Positions 1-11,039 of a stretch of DNA of 64,000 bases are shown piece by piece. Source of the stretch: Acanthosepion lycidas (Eukaryota > Mollusca > Cephalopoda > Sepiida > Sepiidae); contig OZ010600.1 in NCBI GenBank assembly GCA_963932145.1, positions 46,444,508-46,508,507 of the forward strand, given 5' to 3'. The translations under genes and the position numbers were made by a program. The notes beneath the pieces were generated by a model, which had not been told where the DNA came from, ran no database searches, and saw only the letters and a program-made list of their open reading frames with translations. How positions within the stretch are numbered: the first letter of the stretch is position 1; each line of letters opens with the position of its first letter.

Positions 1-913
1 CTTGGTAGATTCCTGCTTCTCCTGATGTAGTTAAATCTCTATTTTATATTGATTACAATTTTTACTGTGTTATTTTGAATATCGAAACTAGCCAAATGTC
101 TTTCCAGTTCATAATTTATAGAACTTGTAGTTAATCTGAAGAGCATAATTTTATAGTTTTTGAAATTGTATATGAAATATCTAGGGTAATGGAAGATTTT
201 TAAAAATATTTTCGATACATTTCTTTATCAGAAATCTATTCGGAGCAGTAGATTCTGAGGGCACATAAATAAAAACCTATAATTATTACATATTTTATCT
301 TATTGTTTTGATATGAATTTAAAAAATATGAATTTTTTAATATTTATTGACTTAAAATAGACGTTTAATTTTAAGCAGGCATCAATTCGAATTAACAGAA
401 TATCAAGGAAAGGTAATGAGTTATTTGTTTTTGTTTGTTTCTTTCTTTTTTCATATACGAATATGAATGTAGGTTCAAGTTTCTTTAGTTTGGTTATGTG
501 TTCTTATAATTTAGTTTTGTATAGATGTATTAGTAAAACACCATCTACATAGTGTAATTATTCGGGATTTTTGGTAAGACGTTTTGAAATGGGCAAAATT
601 CAAACAATTCTAAAAAAAAAACACACAAAAATAGCACTGATAGAAATCAGTGGTAGGACATATTTTATAAATGATTAAATACTAAAAGAAATAAAAAAAT
701 TACATCCTGTAGATGGCGTCCTCCTGTACGAATGCTTTTTCCAGTTGATATGGTGAGTTGACCCAAAAATTCGATTTAAGTAAATTTTTTACTTAATAAA
801 CGAGCGATCATTTTGGCCTACACATTGATATTTTGATATTGTGAAATAAAATTACTTTTCTGATGATGCCGGTTAATCGGTGAAACATCTCAAAGTAAAC
901 ATTTCACAAATTG

Positions 914-915
<2 letters not shown>
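1..915. other. AT-rich intergenic DNA, no gene recognised
   Basis: No coding region, RNA gene or clear transposon terminus is seen here. The segment at about 700-900 is somewhat less AT-rich and runs directly into a TA array and the small inverted-repeat element beyond, so it may be the edge of an unrecognised dispersed repeat. Confidence 0.5.

Positions 916-948
<33 letters not shown>
915..948. repeat. (TA)n microsatellite
   Basis: Uninterrupted TA dinucleotide array abutting the left arm of the inverted-repeat element at 946-1018. A second TA array occupies about 1079-1123, on the other side of that element. Confidence 0.95.
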
Positions 949-952
<4 letters not shown>

Positions 953-1018
953 GCTCAAACACTAATACTCTAATGTAATAAATTATAATCATGGAATATT
1001 AGTGTTTGAGCCTTTTAT
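946..1018. mobile_element. Small inverted-repeat (MITE-like) element
   Basis: Two 22-bp arms (946-967 and 997-1018) are perfect reverse complements, with core AAAGGCTCAAACACTAATA, and enclose a 29-bp AT-rich spacer. TA arrays lie within about 60 bp on both sides. The short length, terminal inverted repeats and lack of coding capacity suggest a MITE or its solo ends. The superfamily is not known; a TA target would fit the Tc1/mariner group. Confidence 0.6.
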
Positions 1019-1075
1019 TTTATTATTTACTCTGTCCTGGACATGGAGTTCTACCTGTATTCTATCCTCTTGGAA

Positions 1076-1127
<52 letters not shown>

Positions 1128-1372
1128 GAAAACAAAATCCGTTAATGGAACCAACGGAAAACTTGCCATAACCTAAAACTCTTAACTAGATAAAGTTTCG
1201 AGCAAAAACGACAATACTGATAAAAAGGAATAAGACCTAAAGTTACACCTACCTACTCAGTAAATTAAAGTGCTCAATTGCTTCGATAAAGCTAAAACAA
1301 GTTGGGAAGAGCATTTTTCTTTAATAGAACTTGGCAATTTAGGTCGTTTGATTTGACTGTTAAGAAAATATC

Positions 1373-1375
<3 letters not shown>

Positions 1376-1451
<76 letters not shown>
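1376..1451. repeat. Compound (TA)n(GATA)n(GA)n microsatellite
   Basis: TA dinucleotides to about 1417, then GATA units, then GA dinucleotides to about 1451. Confidence 0.95.
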
Positions 1452-3127
1452 AGTTAGATTAATGACCAATGACATTTCCTTAAGAATATTTTGTTTACTT
1501 TTTAAAGAAGAAGGGAGAAGACATGATAATTAAAAAACTGGCATCATCCGTGAAAAGTTACGTTGGATTTGAAAAACAATTAAACCGACATAACACTCAA
1601 AACCTTTGGTAATAACAGGTAAGCGAAAAGTACTCAGACATCGGGCAATTTATATTGATATTATTCTCCATAAACCAAGAAAATGATGCGAAATATAAAC
1701 AAATAAAGAAATATCATATCACACACACACACATACGCACACACACAAACGCACACACGCATACTCGCACACATACACACACACACACACATATTGAAGT
1801 AGGGTATCTGTGCCTGTATTTATGTAATTTTTTTCCTTCACTAATACAAGTTTGATTAAAAGCTCGATATAACGATTTTTATATATTTCTGTTCAAACAA
1901 TAATGAACTGGTGTCAATATTTACTGTATGGCAGAACTGTCTAAAAGATTTGATCGAGAACTTGTAGATGGTCGTTGAGTCTTTTTTCCAAATGCAAGAC
2001 CTTCATGATAGTACGCAAAAACTATAAGTAATGAAGTTAGTTGTTTTATTGAATCCCAGTTTTTTAATATATGGCATTCTTGCGCTATGACAAAATCAAC
2101 ATCTCAACATCGAAGCGACGCGTAAACAAGTTCTTTTCTGGAGAGAATGTTGCAGCCATTTGTAAAATGCATTTCAAATTCTAGTACCTTGATTGAATAA
2201 TTTCTCATTCAGTTCTAGTTTCTTTAGTTTAATAATAATGCGTTTAATAACATGAAGTCTTTTCTTGAAGTTAACATTGTAGAGCATACACCTGATATTG
2301 ACAAAGATTTGGTGTATACAAGTGGGAGAACTCTCATTGGCTAGCAATCTGTGTTTGTGAATATGAAAACTGCTGTCATTTTGACAGGTTCTCCAGTTTT
2401 CATATTGACAAGTTAGTCGATGAAGTAATGTAGTGACTGTACGACCATCTCACTAATTAGATGGGTATACAATATGGAAGATATAAACACACCCTATGTA
2501 AGAAGATTTTTATATGATATTAATATTAATATTGATTTTGACAGTAGATATCATATGAAATGATTAGATTACACATTTAAAAGTTGTATAGTAAATTACT
2601 AATCTCATATGTTTATCGCATTCAGTCGTGAATCTTTGAGTATTACTACCCGTCTAATCGAGCTTTTTACTCTGACGCATTTGGTCACGAAAAAATAGAT
2701 TTACTGTATTTTTATTCTTGTTGCTATTACTATTATTTTCAATTTTGATTGAATTGTTAGTGGTAAATGAAGAGAAAAAAGTGATAATTTGATCATTGAC
2801 CAATTTGTAGATAACATTCTATACAAAAGTTCTGATTTCAGTGGTGAGAATACCCTCCATCTCAAAGTATACTAGGCTGTTTTATGTTCGATATATAAAT
2901 TAAGCAGTGTGAGCTTATACCGCTGGGTACAAAATAGGCTAAGCTATTATATATCCACCCACTTTTGGCCAGAATAGACCCACATTTTCCCCATGTAATA
3001 TGATGTATATTATTGTTACCAACCATGATGTAGGGGAAGCTTATATTAGATTTGGTCTCTCGTTTCACATACGTTTTATTTTGTGGCGCTGTGTCTGAAA
3101 ATGAAAAGTTAGCAATAATGGGAGTAG
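1452..3127. other. Intergenic DNA with a CA array and one small hairpin
   Basis: No gene recognised. An imperfect CA array occupies about 1721-1791. A nested stem at 2361-2405 has 12-bp perfect outer arms (ATATGAAAACTG and its complement) and a 6-bp inner stem around a 3-nt loop. The remainder is AT-rich and unassigned. Confidence 0.5.
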
Positions 3128-3130
3128 ATA

Positions 3131-3289
3131 GGTTCGCCTCACATTCCTCCCTGGTCTTTTGAACAGGAGTAAAAATTTATTCCTTGTTTCCTGGATTGGG
3201 TTTCTAAAGTCTACTTCAGTTATATACTTCTAACGTCTCCACTTAAATTCTGAAAATTTATTTACCATTTATGTTTATTTTTTATTTCC

Positions 3290-3356
<67 letters not shown>

Positions 3357-3442
3357 CCCGGTTCACATTCATCCCCGGTCTATTGAACAGAAGTAGTGGT
3401 CTATCTCTTGTTTCTTGTTTAAGATTAGATTTCCGGTCCCTT
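3131..3442 (+). repeat. Two copies of a dispersed ~90-bp repeat flanking a (TA)n array
   Basis: Units at about 3131-3215 and 3355-3442 share the order: TTCACATTC-like start, GGTCT(A/T)TTGAACAG, a run ending in TTGTTTC, then a degenerate TTAGATTTCCGGT-like end. The TA array at 3293-3354 separates them. A third, more diverged copy lies at about 31541-31642. The family is not recognised; possibly part of a larger repeat built around a TA microsatellite. Confidence 0.55.
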
Positions 3443-4399
3443 ATAAAAATCTTCTCATTCTCCTTCACACCCATTGCATCTTAGTGACATTATCGCCTTG
3501 CTTGGGATGAATTGATTAAAACAAGAAATATGCGATTTTTATTATGAACAAGTTTGTATATTCAAGAGTATTCTGTTTATTTTTATCAAACAGTTGTATT
3601 AATTAAACAAGATTAGTTCATTTTAGAAACATGGCTAGCTGATTATTGGTGACTTCATATCAACCATTATTTCTCGTTTGTGAATTAGAGCAATCGCATA
3701 AAATTCTAGATATGAAAAATAGTTGTTATAGTAATAAGAGTAAAAGTGGGTATATACTCGCCCCTGGCCGGTATACTTTAGACTAGTCTATTTTATAGGA
3801 AATCCCTAATAATACTCGAGGGTTATTTTGAACTAAATTAAATTATATCTGGATATATACTGAGAGGGAGTTAATCTGGGCTGCTACCTCAGTACCAACA
3901 CGGTGGTCATTTCTTGTATCGAATTTGCAAGATGAAAACTAGTGTGGTCATTCAGCAAAATCTCTAGTCGACTTCCTTATCTAGACAAATGTATTTACCA
4001 ATGCGATATTCAAACAAGCCAGTTTCTCATTGTGGGGTAGCACAGCAACGTTGCAATAATTCATAATAAACTAAATTTTGAAAAGTGCTTTTCCTTACTG
4101 GATTCCGTTTAAGCTCTTCTGAATATTTCTTCGATTTTCTTTGTTTCATATTTTTGCAATAAATCTATTTATCATCTCTAGTAACTATTTTATCCACAAA
4201 ATTAATATTTTTTTGTCAAAAACGAGGGGAAAGACAAACTCTTAAACAATTTCCGTATGGAAGCCATTTTCCTCCCAATATTGGTGAACGACTTACGACA
4301 GTTGGTTGACTTGCGACAAGCAAGATGGCGCTGAATATAATTGAAAGATTTCTATAACACTGTAAAATATGGCACTGGGAAATTTTACATCAGCCTAAT
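3443..4399. other. Intergenic DNA, nothing recognised
   Basis: AT-rich sequence with no coding or RNA signal that I can support. Confidence 0.4.
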
Positions 4400-4692
4400 A
4401 CACACACACACACACACACACACGCGCACACACGCACACAAATGTATATAATATTTATTAACTACGTACACAGTGAATGCTAGCGGTTATAAAACAGTGC
4501 TCGATGTAAAATAACAGAGCTAAAATTTATACGGATAATAAATATATACTTTGTTCCTCGCTATTTGGTAAAACTCTCTTGTACCAAACGGTAAGGAACA
4601 AAGTTATACACACGCACACACATACACACACACATACACACACACACACATGCACACACATGTGTGTGTGTGTGTGTATGTGCGTGTGCGTA
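4400..4692. repeat. CA array and a CA/TG inverted microsatellite
   Basis: A CA array at 4400-4440 is followed by a second array at 4608-4660 that switches directly to TG repeats at 4661-4692. The second array therefore reads as an imperfect palindrome centred near 4661, capable of forming a hairpin or cruciform. The sequence between the arrays is unassigned. Confidence 0.85.
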
Positions 4693-4834
4693 CAATTAAA
4701 TGTCCACTTATATTGTTTTTAAACTGAATTTCACAGAATTACAGCCACCCACTCATTAAGAAACTTAATTGTAAACCAGGATGTATTTCCAGAAAATATA
4801 TTTTCTAGGTAATATTATTCTCTACAAATGTAGT

Positions 4835-5188
4835 TCTACAGAAGGATGCTGAGAATACCATGAACCGAACATGTGAGCAACGAAGTTTTAGAGAAAATGG
4901 GAACAAAAAGGCCTCTTATACTGGACATGAGGAAGAGACAGTTGAAATTCCTCAGACACATAATGAAAAAAGAGGGATTGGAAAATTTGATACTCACAGG
5001 ACAGGACAGTTAAGAGAGACAGAGGAAAACAATGCATAACCTATCTAAAGAGCTTAAGTAAATGAATGGCGGAACACTCAGAGGATAAATAAAAGATTAA
5101 ATTTTTCAAGAGCAACGAAGGACAGGAAATTGTGGAGAACCATAATCGCTAACGTTCTGAAGGGACAACATACATAGAAGAAGAAAAG
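4835..5188 (+). mobile_element. RTE-like LINE reverse-transcriptase 3' end, decayed
   Basis: Translation in shifting frames gives fragments such as RMLRIPWTEHVSNEEVLEKMG, RKRQLKFLRHIMKKEGLEN, and DRKLWRTIIANVLKG. This is the conserved tail following the reverse-transcriptase domain of an animal LINE family, probably RTE-like. Several stop codons and frameshifts show it is dead. The 3' end has a short GAAGAAGAAAAG tail. A related copy in opposite orientation lies at 44497-44821. The clade assignment is from memory of such proteins and could be wrong; the LINE call is firm. Confidence 0.65.
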
Positions 5189-5332
5189 ATTGATACGCTA
5201 GATAGGAAGAGATTGGGCGTGATCCTGTTCAAAACTCAACTATTAAAACAGTTTTAATTATCTCACGACTCTTCAAATACAAAAGGAGTATCTTTTAGTG
5301 CCACTATGTCCATTTTCTCTTAATTACATAGG

Positions 5333-5333
<1 letters not shown>

Positions 5334-5366
<33 letters not shown>
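5334..5366. repeat. (AT)n(GT)n microsatellite
   Basis: Short AT run continuing into GT dinucleotides. Confidence 0.9.
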
Positions 5367-5743
5367 ACATGTTCATTTGCGTGCGCTTAAGTTCGTATAT
5401 TGTAGAACAATTTCGATAAATTCACTATCAATATATTCACAAATTACTTCTCTGTGCTCATTTGAAAGTTTCGATTTTTATGCAAAATATTACTATTTTT
5501 TACATTTAACGATTTCTTCTGGGTTTTTAGTTATCAAGATAATTGAAGTGGAGAACGTGTACTTCTGACGATGATTCACTAAATTTGATCTTATTTTAAC
5601 TGAAACAATACTCAACAATACTAAGGAAATTATAATTTCTTTTGTAATTTAAACACATTTTATCGACATCCAAAGAAGAAATACTTTTGGGGTTTTTTGT
5701 TCGTTTTTTTTTTTTCTTATCCTGTTCATCAGTATTTAAACCA

Positions 5744-5875
5744 GGTCACCTAGACATAGTATAAGGGTTAGCAAGTTTGTCTTGCTAGAACCATTAAAAC
5801 TGAATAGTTCAATCCTCACTGGGTGCCCCATATTTTCGGCCTTGGGCCACATCTAAGCAGCACTTAGAAAGTCTC
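5744..5875 (+). mobile_element. tRNA-derived SINE with perfect target-site duplication
   Basis: A tRNA-like head (GGTCACC start, GGTTAGC A-box region, AGTTCAATCC B box, GGTGCCC acceptor return) is followed by a short body containing TTTTCGGCCTTGGGCCACAT and CTAAGC. The same family occurs twice at 14765-15026. A perfect 17-bp direct duplication, CATCAGTATTTAAACCA, flanks it at 5727-5743 and 5876-5892, as expected from LINE-mediated target-primed integration. There is no poly-A tail. Confidence 0.85.
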
Positions 5876-6179
5876 CATCAGTATTTAAACCACTTCATTG
5901 CCACTTAAAATGCGTCCTGCTATGTTACGTAGATAACAATATGATTGAAGAAGCATTACACTAATTTCGAAAAACACAATATATATAAATATATATATAT
6001 ATATATGGAAACTATTTTGTTAATATTTTCTCATCTTTTTTCAGTTTCTTAAGGTCGCGTGTTTCATTGTTTTCTTTCGTGTTTTTTCTATATATGAATG
6101 CATCTGATAAGTGTTTCGCATATAAAGAAAGCCTATCACAAGAGGCAAAAACAAATAAGCGCAACAAACACAAGATAAC

Positions 6180-6374
6180 GGAAAATAAAGGAAGAGACAA
6201 ACTAAGCTAACGTTAGAAAAAGAGAAAGAGATGAAATAGACAAAAGATAATGGAAACGAAAGAAAGTAAACTAAATCAAGTGTGAAAAGGGAAGATGGAA
6301 GGAAAGAAAAAAAGAAAAAAAGAAAGAAGGAAAGAAAGAAAGAAAAAGAAAGAGTTGTAACAAACATAATAGAT

Positions 6375-6410
<36 letters not shown>

Positions 6411-6600
6411 AAATAATGCAAGGGGAAAAAGAAAGAAAAAAGTAACCGTAATACCGAAAAATAAGGAAAAAAGAGACAGACAAACAAAGCTAACACAAAA
6501 GAAAAAAAGAAAGAAAGGGGCGCAACAGACACAAGATAATGGAAAAGAAAGAAAGAAAGAAAGAAAACTGACTTGAAAGGGAAATAAGGAATAATTAGAA
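6180..6600. repeat. GAAA-rich polypurine tract
   Basis: About 400 bp in which the plus strand is overwhelmingly purine, with GAAA units at 6300-6355, 6375-6412 and 6540-6565. Long open frames here on either strand are low-complexity (for example Phe/Leu/Ser) and are not genes. Confidence 0.85.
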
Positions 6601-6807
6601 AAAAGTTTCAAGGGCAAAGTTGATAGACTTAAAAAAAGTGAACGAAGTGCCGAAAAGACCCCGCCCCAGCAAGACTTCCCTACAATTTGGGCTAAAGCGA
6701 GTGACACGCGACCAAACAGATGCGGCTTGAGGGCGCGGAGCTTGCTCGCACCACTCGGCGACAGACGCGACTTCTCCCTTTAACTTCCCCATTTTTATGT
6801 CTCCCCC

Positions 6808-6868
6808 CCTCTCTCTCTCTCTCTCTCACTCTCTCTCTCTCTCTCTTCTCTTCTCTTCTCTCTTCTCT

Positions 6869-6919
<51 letters not shown>
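6808..6919. repeat. (CT)n followed by (CTAT)n
   Basis: CT dinucleotides to about 6865, then CTAT tetranucleotides from about 6870 to 6919. The DNA just before (about 6650-6790) is unusually GC- and CpG-rich for the window, but I recognise no gene in it. Confidence 0.9.
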
Positions 6920-6929
6920 CTTTCTTTCT

Positions 6930-7448
6930 CTGGGCACTCACGACAAGCAGCTGCTCTCGTTTCCCTGAGCCTTGTTTCGATTTTCTTTCCTTCGTTATGA
7001 GTTTTTCCGGGGTAAAACTAGTAATGGAATAACGTTAATAATGAAGAATGTATGAGCCCAGAATGCTATGATAAAATTAGCAATAATAAGATGGAGTAAA
7101 ACTCGTAATAAAATAGTGATAATTATGAAAAGTCAGTCGATTCAATGTGAAGTGATTAAATGTGTGATCTTGGTCATTAATTTCGATCTGACTGTCCATG
7201 TTTTCGTAAAGTTTATCCTCAGAAGCCTTGAATTAAAAGTTAAAATATATGCAGTCCTTAATATGCACTTAAAATATATTTCATCCTTGCAGAACTGTAA
7301 TTTTGAAAAGAGCATTTAAAATAATAACATTTTAAATGAACATCTACCAAGAAGTTCCGTTATATCGGGTGTTCCAGTCATGTAAGTGTAGGATTTCGAA
7401 AAAAATCCATCGACTGTCATTACATAACTTTATGAAGTACATTATTTA
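6930..7448. other. Intergenic DNA, nothing recognised
   Basis: AT-rich, with short open frames only. Confidence 0.4.
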
Positions 7449-7520
7449 TTAGGTTGGTGCAAAAATAATGTCGTTTTCTCACATATGTGAGAAAACGACA
7501 TTATTTTTGCACCAACCTAA
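7449..7520. mobile_element. 72-bp perfect-palindrome mariner MITE (MADE1-like)
   Basis: The two 36-bp halves are exact reverse complements with no spacer. The ends read TTAGGTTGGTGCAAAAATAA, the terminal sequence of mariner elements related to human Hsmar1/MADE1, and a TA duplication flanks both sides (7447-7448, 7521-7522). No coding capacity. A transcript would fold into an uninterrupted hairpin. A relative lies at 42744-42822. Confidence 0.92.
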
Positions 7521-7522
7521 TA

Positions 7523-8135
7523 CATTCGGAATATTGTCTTCATCTTTGTTGTTATCATCCCAACGTTTCAGTGCACTCCGGCCTTCTTCAGGTATCTGTT
7601 GATTGGGGTAACCTTCATGGAATTTCGAACTGAACTTTTTATTTAATCAACAGAAGTAGATTGTTGTTCCGCTGTTCATGTCTCGGGATATCTAGTCTTG
7701 TTCTCTTTTTAGTATTGTTCAGTTATTGCTTAAATGATTTACAGCCTAAGGAACCAGGGGATTGAATTTACAATTACTAGTCACTTGTAATTAATTGGTA
7801 AAAATGAACATTTTATTAACTTACTCACGAGTTAGCGAAAGATTCACCGAGCTGTCACGAGATGATACACATTCCAATAAAAGAATTGTAATTAATATTG
7901 ACTTCAAGATCATAAACAATTGTATATATTTAAGATATCATCACGAAATTTTTACTGACTTGAACGAGTATTATTAGTTCTTAGCTTTTAACATAAATTG
8001 TAACTGACATATTTCTTCGGACCATCATCTGCTTTACTGCTTAAAGTCGACATTGCGAAAACTTAGTACATAAAGAAAGTATTGTACTATACAATATGAC
8101 GCTAAGCTTCTTGAAAACATTCCTACACCTCCACA
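7523..8135. other. Intergenic DNA, nothing recognised
   Basis: No gene or mobile-element terminus supported until the Helitron 5' end at 8136. Confidence 0.4.
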
Positions 8136-8915
8136 TCAATATATATATATAAAAGGTAGGATGTGTGTATGTGTGTAACGAATGCAATTTTTAACGGCCG
8201 TAATTTTCGACGGATTTGCACCAAAATTTACATGCACATGCTCCAAGTTAGCGGGAAGACCAAGACCGACTTTGCATTTCCCAACTCCCATCCATAGTGG
8301 AAATAATCGATTTTTTCATGCTTCTACGTCAGTTTTCATTTAGTTTGCGGTCATTTTCTACTGACCAGAGTGAGTGCCTATAGCTGGCTGCCACTAATAG
8401 GCAGGAAGATTCTATTGGCCAGCGTGAGAGCGAACAGCTGACTGACACGAATGTTAACTAGCATGCTAGCATGTAAAAAATCGATAACTGCATTCGTCAC
8501 AAGTGGGAAAAATTTAAATCTGCATGGCACTTTACTCCAATTGGCTCATTCGCTTGCTTAAACTCAACGTTGATTCTGATTCCGCAGAACTGGGTTGGGT
8601 GTGAAAAAGTATTTGTTGTTAACATTCTTTTTTCATTCGGTCTTTCCAGTTAAATGTTCTTTTTTAAAGCTGATCGTTTTGTGCTCATTTTGTTTAGTTC
8701 TTTTTTCGAAACAGATTTAATGTTTAGTATAGAGCTTAGAAAAAATTTGCAGTGTGAGATAGGCAAGAAGTAAGGCATGTAGCAACATCAGAACGGCAAA
8801 GGGCACTCCTTTAAAGGCAAGGAAGGGCAAAAATATTTTAAGTCAAGTGATAGCGGTTGCTGTATGAGTCATACGATTTTTGAATCAAGCACGGGAAACG
8901 CTGGGCCATACTGCT

Positions 8916-8917
<2 letters not shown>
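8136..8917 (+). mobile_element. Non-autonomous Helitron, 782 bp
   Basis: The 5' end begins TC followed by an ATATAT run and AAAAGGTAGGATGTGTGT. The 3' end has an imperfect GC-rich stem (CACGG, loop, CTGGG at about 8890-8905) followed by CTGCTAG. The host bases are A at 8135 and T at 8918, matching Helitron insertion between A and T without target duplication. No Rep/helicase coding is present, so it would depend on an autonomous partner. The 3' boundary sits directly against a CA/TA array. Confidence 0.75.
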
Positions 8918-8998
<81 letters not shown>

Positions 8999-9057
8999 TA
9001 TAGATGATTGTATTGTATATATTGTTTTAGATTTGTATATTTACGGGTAATAGGGAT

Positions 9058-9131
<74 letters not shown>

Positions 9132-9153
9132 CTACACACAAACACACACACAG
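8918..9153. repeat. (CA)n(TA)n arrays
   Basis: CA then TA dinucleotides at 8918-8994, about 60 bp of unique sequence, then TA ending in CA-rich repeats at 9059-9153. Confidence 0.95.
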
Positions 9154-9266
9154 TGTGGACATTATAATAAACACTGCATAGTTAATGTTAGTTTCTCAAT
9201 ATAAGCGATCTTTAGACATAACACCAATCAGCTAAGTGACAAACTTTATATTTGTATTAATTCTAT

Positions 9267-9526
9267 CAGGGGTGGGCAAACATGCCATAAAGTTCGGATG
9301 TTTGAGAGCCACAAGACATGAACAAAATTTACACGTACGTTTTTGCTGCATATGCATGAACATTAAACTTAGATTCCATGCCCAGTAAAGCTTTACTTTT
9401 TTTTTATTATTTACCTTTTATATTAACTGGGATGAAAGAAGGAGCTCAGCCAAAATATTTACCCGAGCTGCCTATTAAAGGTGAAAGAGCCTCACGTGAC
9501 TTGCGGGCCGCGGTTTGGCAACCCCT

Positions 9527-9527
<1 letters not shown>
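9267..9527. mobile_element. hAT-type MITE, ~260 bp
   Basis: Begins CAGGGGTGGGCAAAC and ends GTTTGGCAACCCCTA, an imperfect terminal inverted repeat of the kind seen in non-autonomous hAT elements; inside the right end, TTGCGGGCCGCGG resembles the usual subterminal GC-rich stretch. No convincing 8-bp target duplication is visible. A TA array (9529-9579) begins immediately at the right end. Confidence 0.65.

Positions 9528-9528
<1 letters not shown>

Positions 9529-9579
<51 letters not shown>
9529..9579. repeat. (TA)n microsatellite
   Basis: Uninterrupted TA array directly adjoining the hAT-type MITE. Confidence 0.95.
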
Positions 9580-9581
<2 letters not shown>

Positions 9582-9950
9582 TGGATATACATTTGTTAGC
9601 GTGAGAATGAGATTTCTGCAAGAATAGACATGTTGGTGTAATGTTCTATTGGAACTCATAAGAGGTTCCTTCGAACCATATCGACAGATAAAAAAACATT
9701 TGATAGATCGTTACGCACACACACGCTCACTCTTCTATCTCACATTTGATCTAATCTGCGCCTATAACGAATTCAAATAGGGTTTCCAACTAATAATCAT
9801 CTACCTTGCAGGTGAGCCAACTTTACCTGAATGAACTAGCCACTTATTCAGCGTTATAACCTTTCATATTCTTATCTCTAAACACGCAAACACACACACA
9901 CATAGACACACGCACATGGCCACACACATACATATAAATAAATATGTTTT

Positions 9951-9983
<33 letters not shown>

Positions 9984-10440
9984 TCAGGCGTTCACTCATC
10001 TCTGAGTCCACCCGACATTTCCATTCATGTCGATCATTCGTTTTATTCTTATTTATATATTTTACTTACCAGCACCCGTATTTTCTCTCTTTATTCTATC
10101 GTCCCACTCCTATCATTTTTGTGGATCATACATAAGCTAGTAAATAATAATGTTTGAAAAAATAATAAAAAAAAAAAACGCGGACATCCCTTCCCTGAGT
10201 GACAATAACACAACCTCAACCCTACATACCCTTAAACATTTCCCTCCCCGCATCTCACGAATTCTCATTCATCCCGAACGTTCTTGATCATTCAACCCGC
10301 TATCTCTCCACGCGCCGGCCAAGTCCCCCTCCACTCCCTTGTTACTTCCACGCGACACATCCCTTACCTACTCGTGTCTATCTCTCCGGCTCCCATCCAC
10401 TGGAATTTCTGGTTTGAAAAAGGAAGTGAACAATATGTGT
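9580..10440. other. Intergenic DNA with CA/TG arrays
   Basis: No gene recognised. Imperfect CA repeats at about 9885-9930 and a TG array at about 9958-9982. The stretch 10190-10410 is C-rich on the plus strand but shows no conserved protein pattern. Confidence 0.4.
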
Positions 10441-10863
10441 TGAATAAGAAAAGTAAAAAAGAAAAAAGGGTATAAAATGACGGAGTGGCGTTGACTATGG
10501 GTGTGAGGATCGGAGAATCTGTGCCCAACAAGCAGATGGATACAAAGAAAAAGGTTGAAAAAAGAAATAATGCGAAGCAGAAGAAAAAAATGGGGAAGGA
10601 AAAGAACGAAAAATCAATGGGCGAATAAAAAATAATTTAAACGCAGAAAAAGAAGATAGAAATGAAGCTGAGAATGATAGAAAAAACGTCGTAAGGGTTT
10701 TAAGCAATAAGGAAAAAGAAGTAGAAAGAAAGTTATAACGGTAAAATAAAAATTAAAATATAGAAAGATAAATAATAATGAATGAATGAAGGCTCATCAA
10801 GTTTGCATCTTTTTTCATACCCACTTTATGATATCGTCCATCCAGGTTCAAAGTCAAAATGGA

Positions 10864-10891
10864 TATTTATCACAGAATCTACATTTCAGGC

Positions 10892-10943
<52 letters not shown>

Positions 10944-11037
10944 GTCATCTTTTCGCACGGCAAGATGTTATTAACAGGTTTTGCACTTATTGGATACCAA
11001 GCTATAAGTCATGCTACTGTTCGTTTTCTATCAAGCA
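10864..11037 (-). repeat. Chimeric LINE/(AAT)n module, copy 1
   Basis: Read on the minus strand, this is a unique ~95-bp block (TAGCTTGGTATCCAATAAGT within it), an AAT array (10892-10940 as ATT), and then the start of an RLE-LINE zinc-finger region (GAAATGTAGATTCTGTGAT). Exactly the same three-part arrangement occurs on the plus strand at 13512-13700. The downstream LINE sequence diverges beyond about 10863. Confidence 0.75.
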
Positions 11038-11039
11038 AA

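Noticed and set aside
6041-6707. Long minus-strand open frames of 140-160 residues
   Set aside because: Phe/Leu/Ser-rich translations of GAAA repeats; no domain and no plausible start context.
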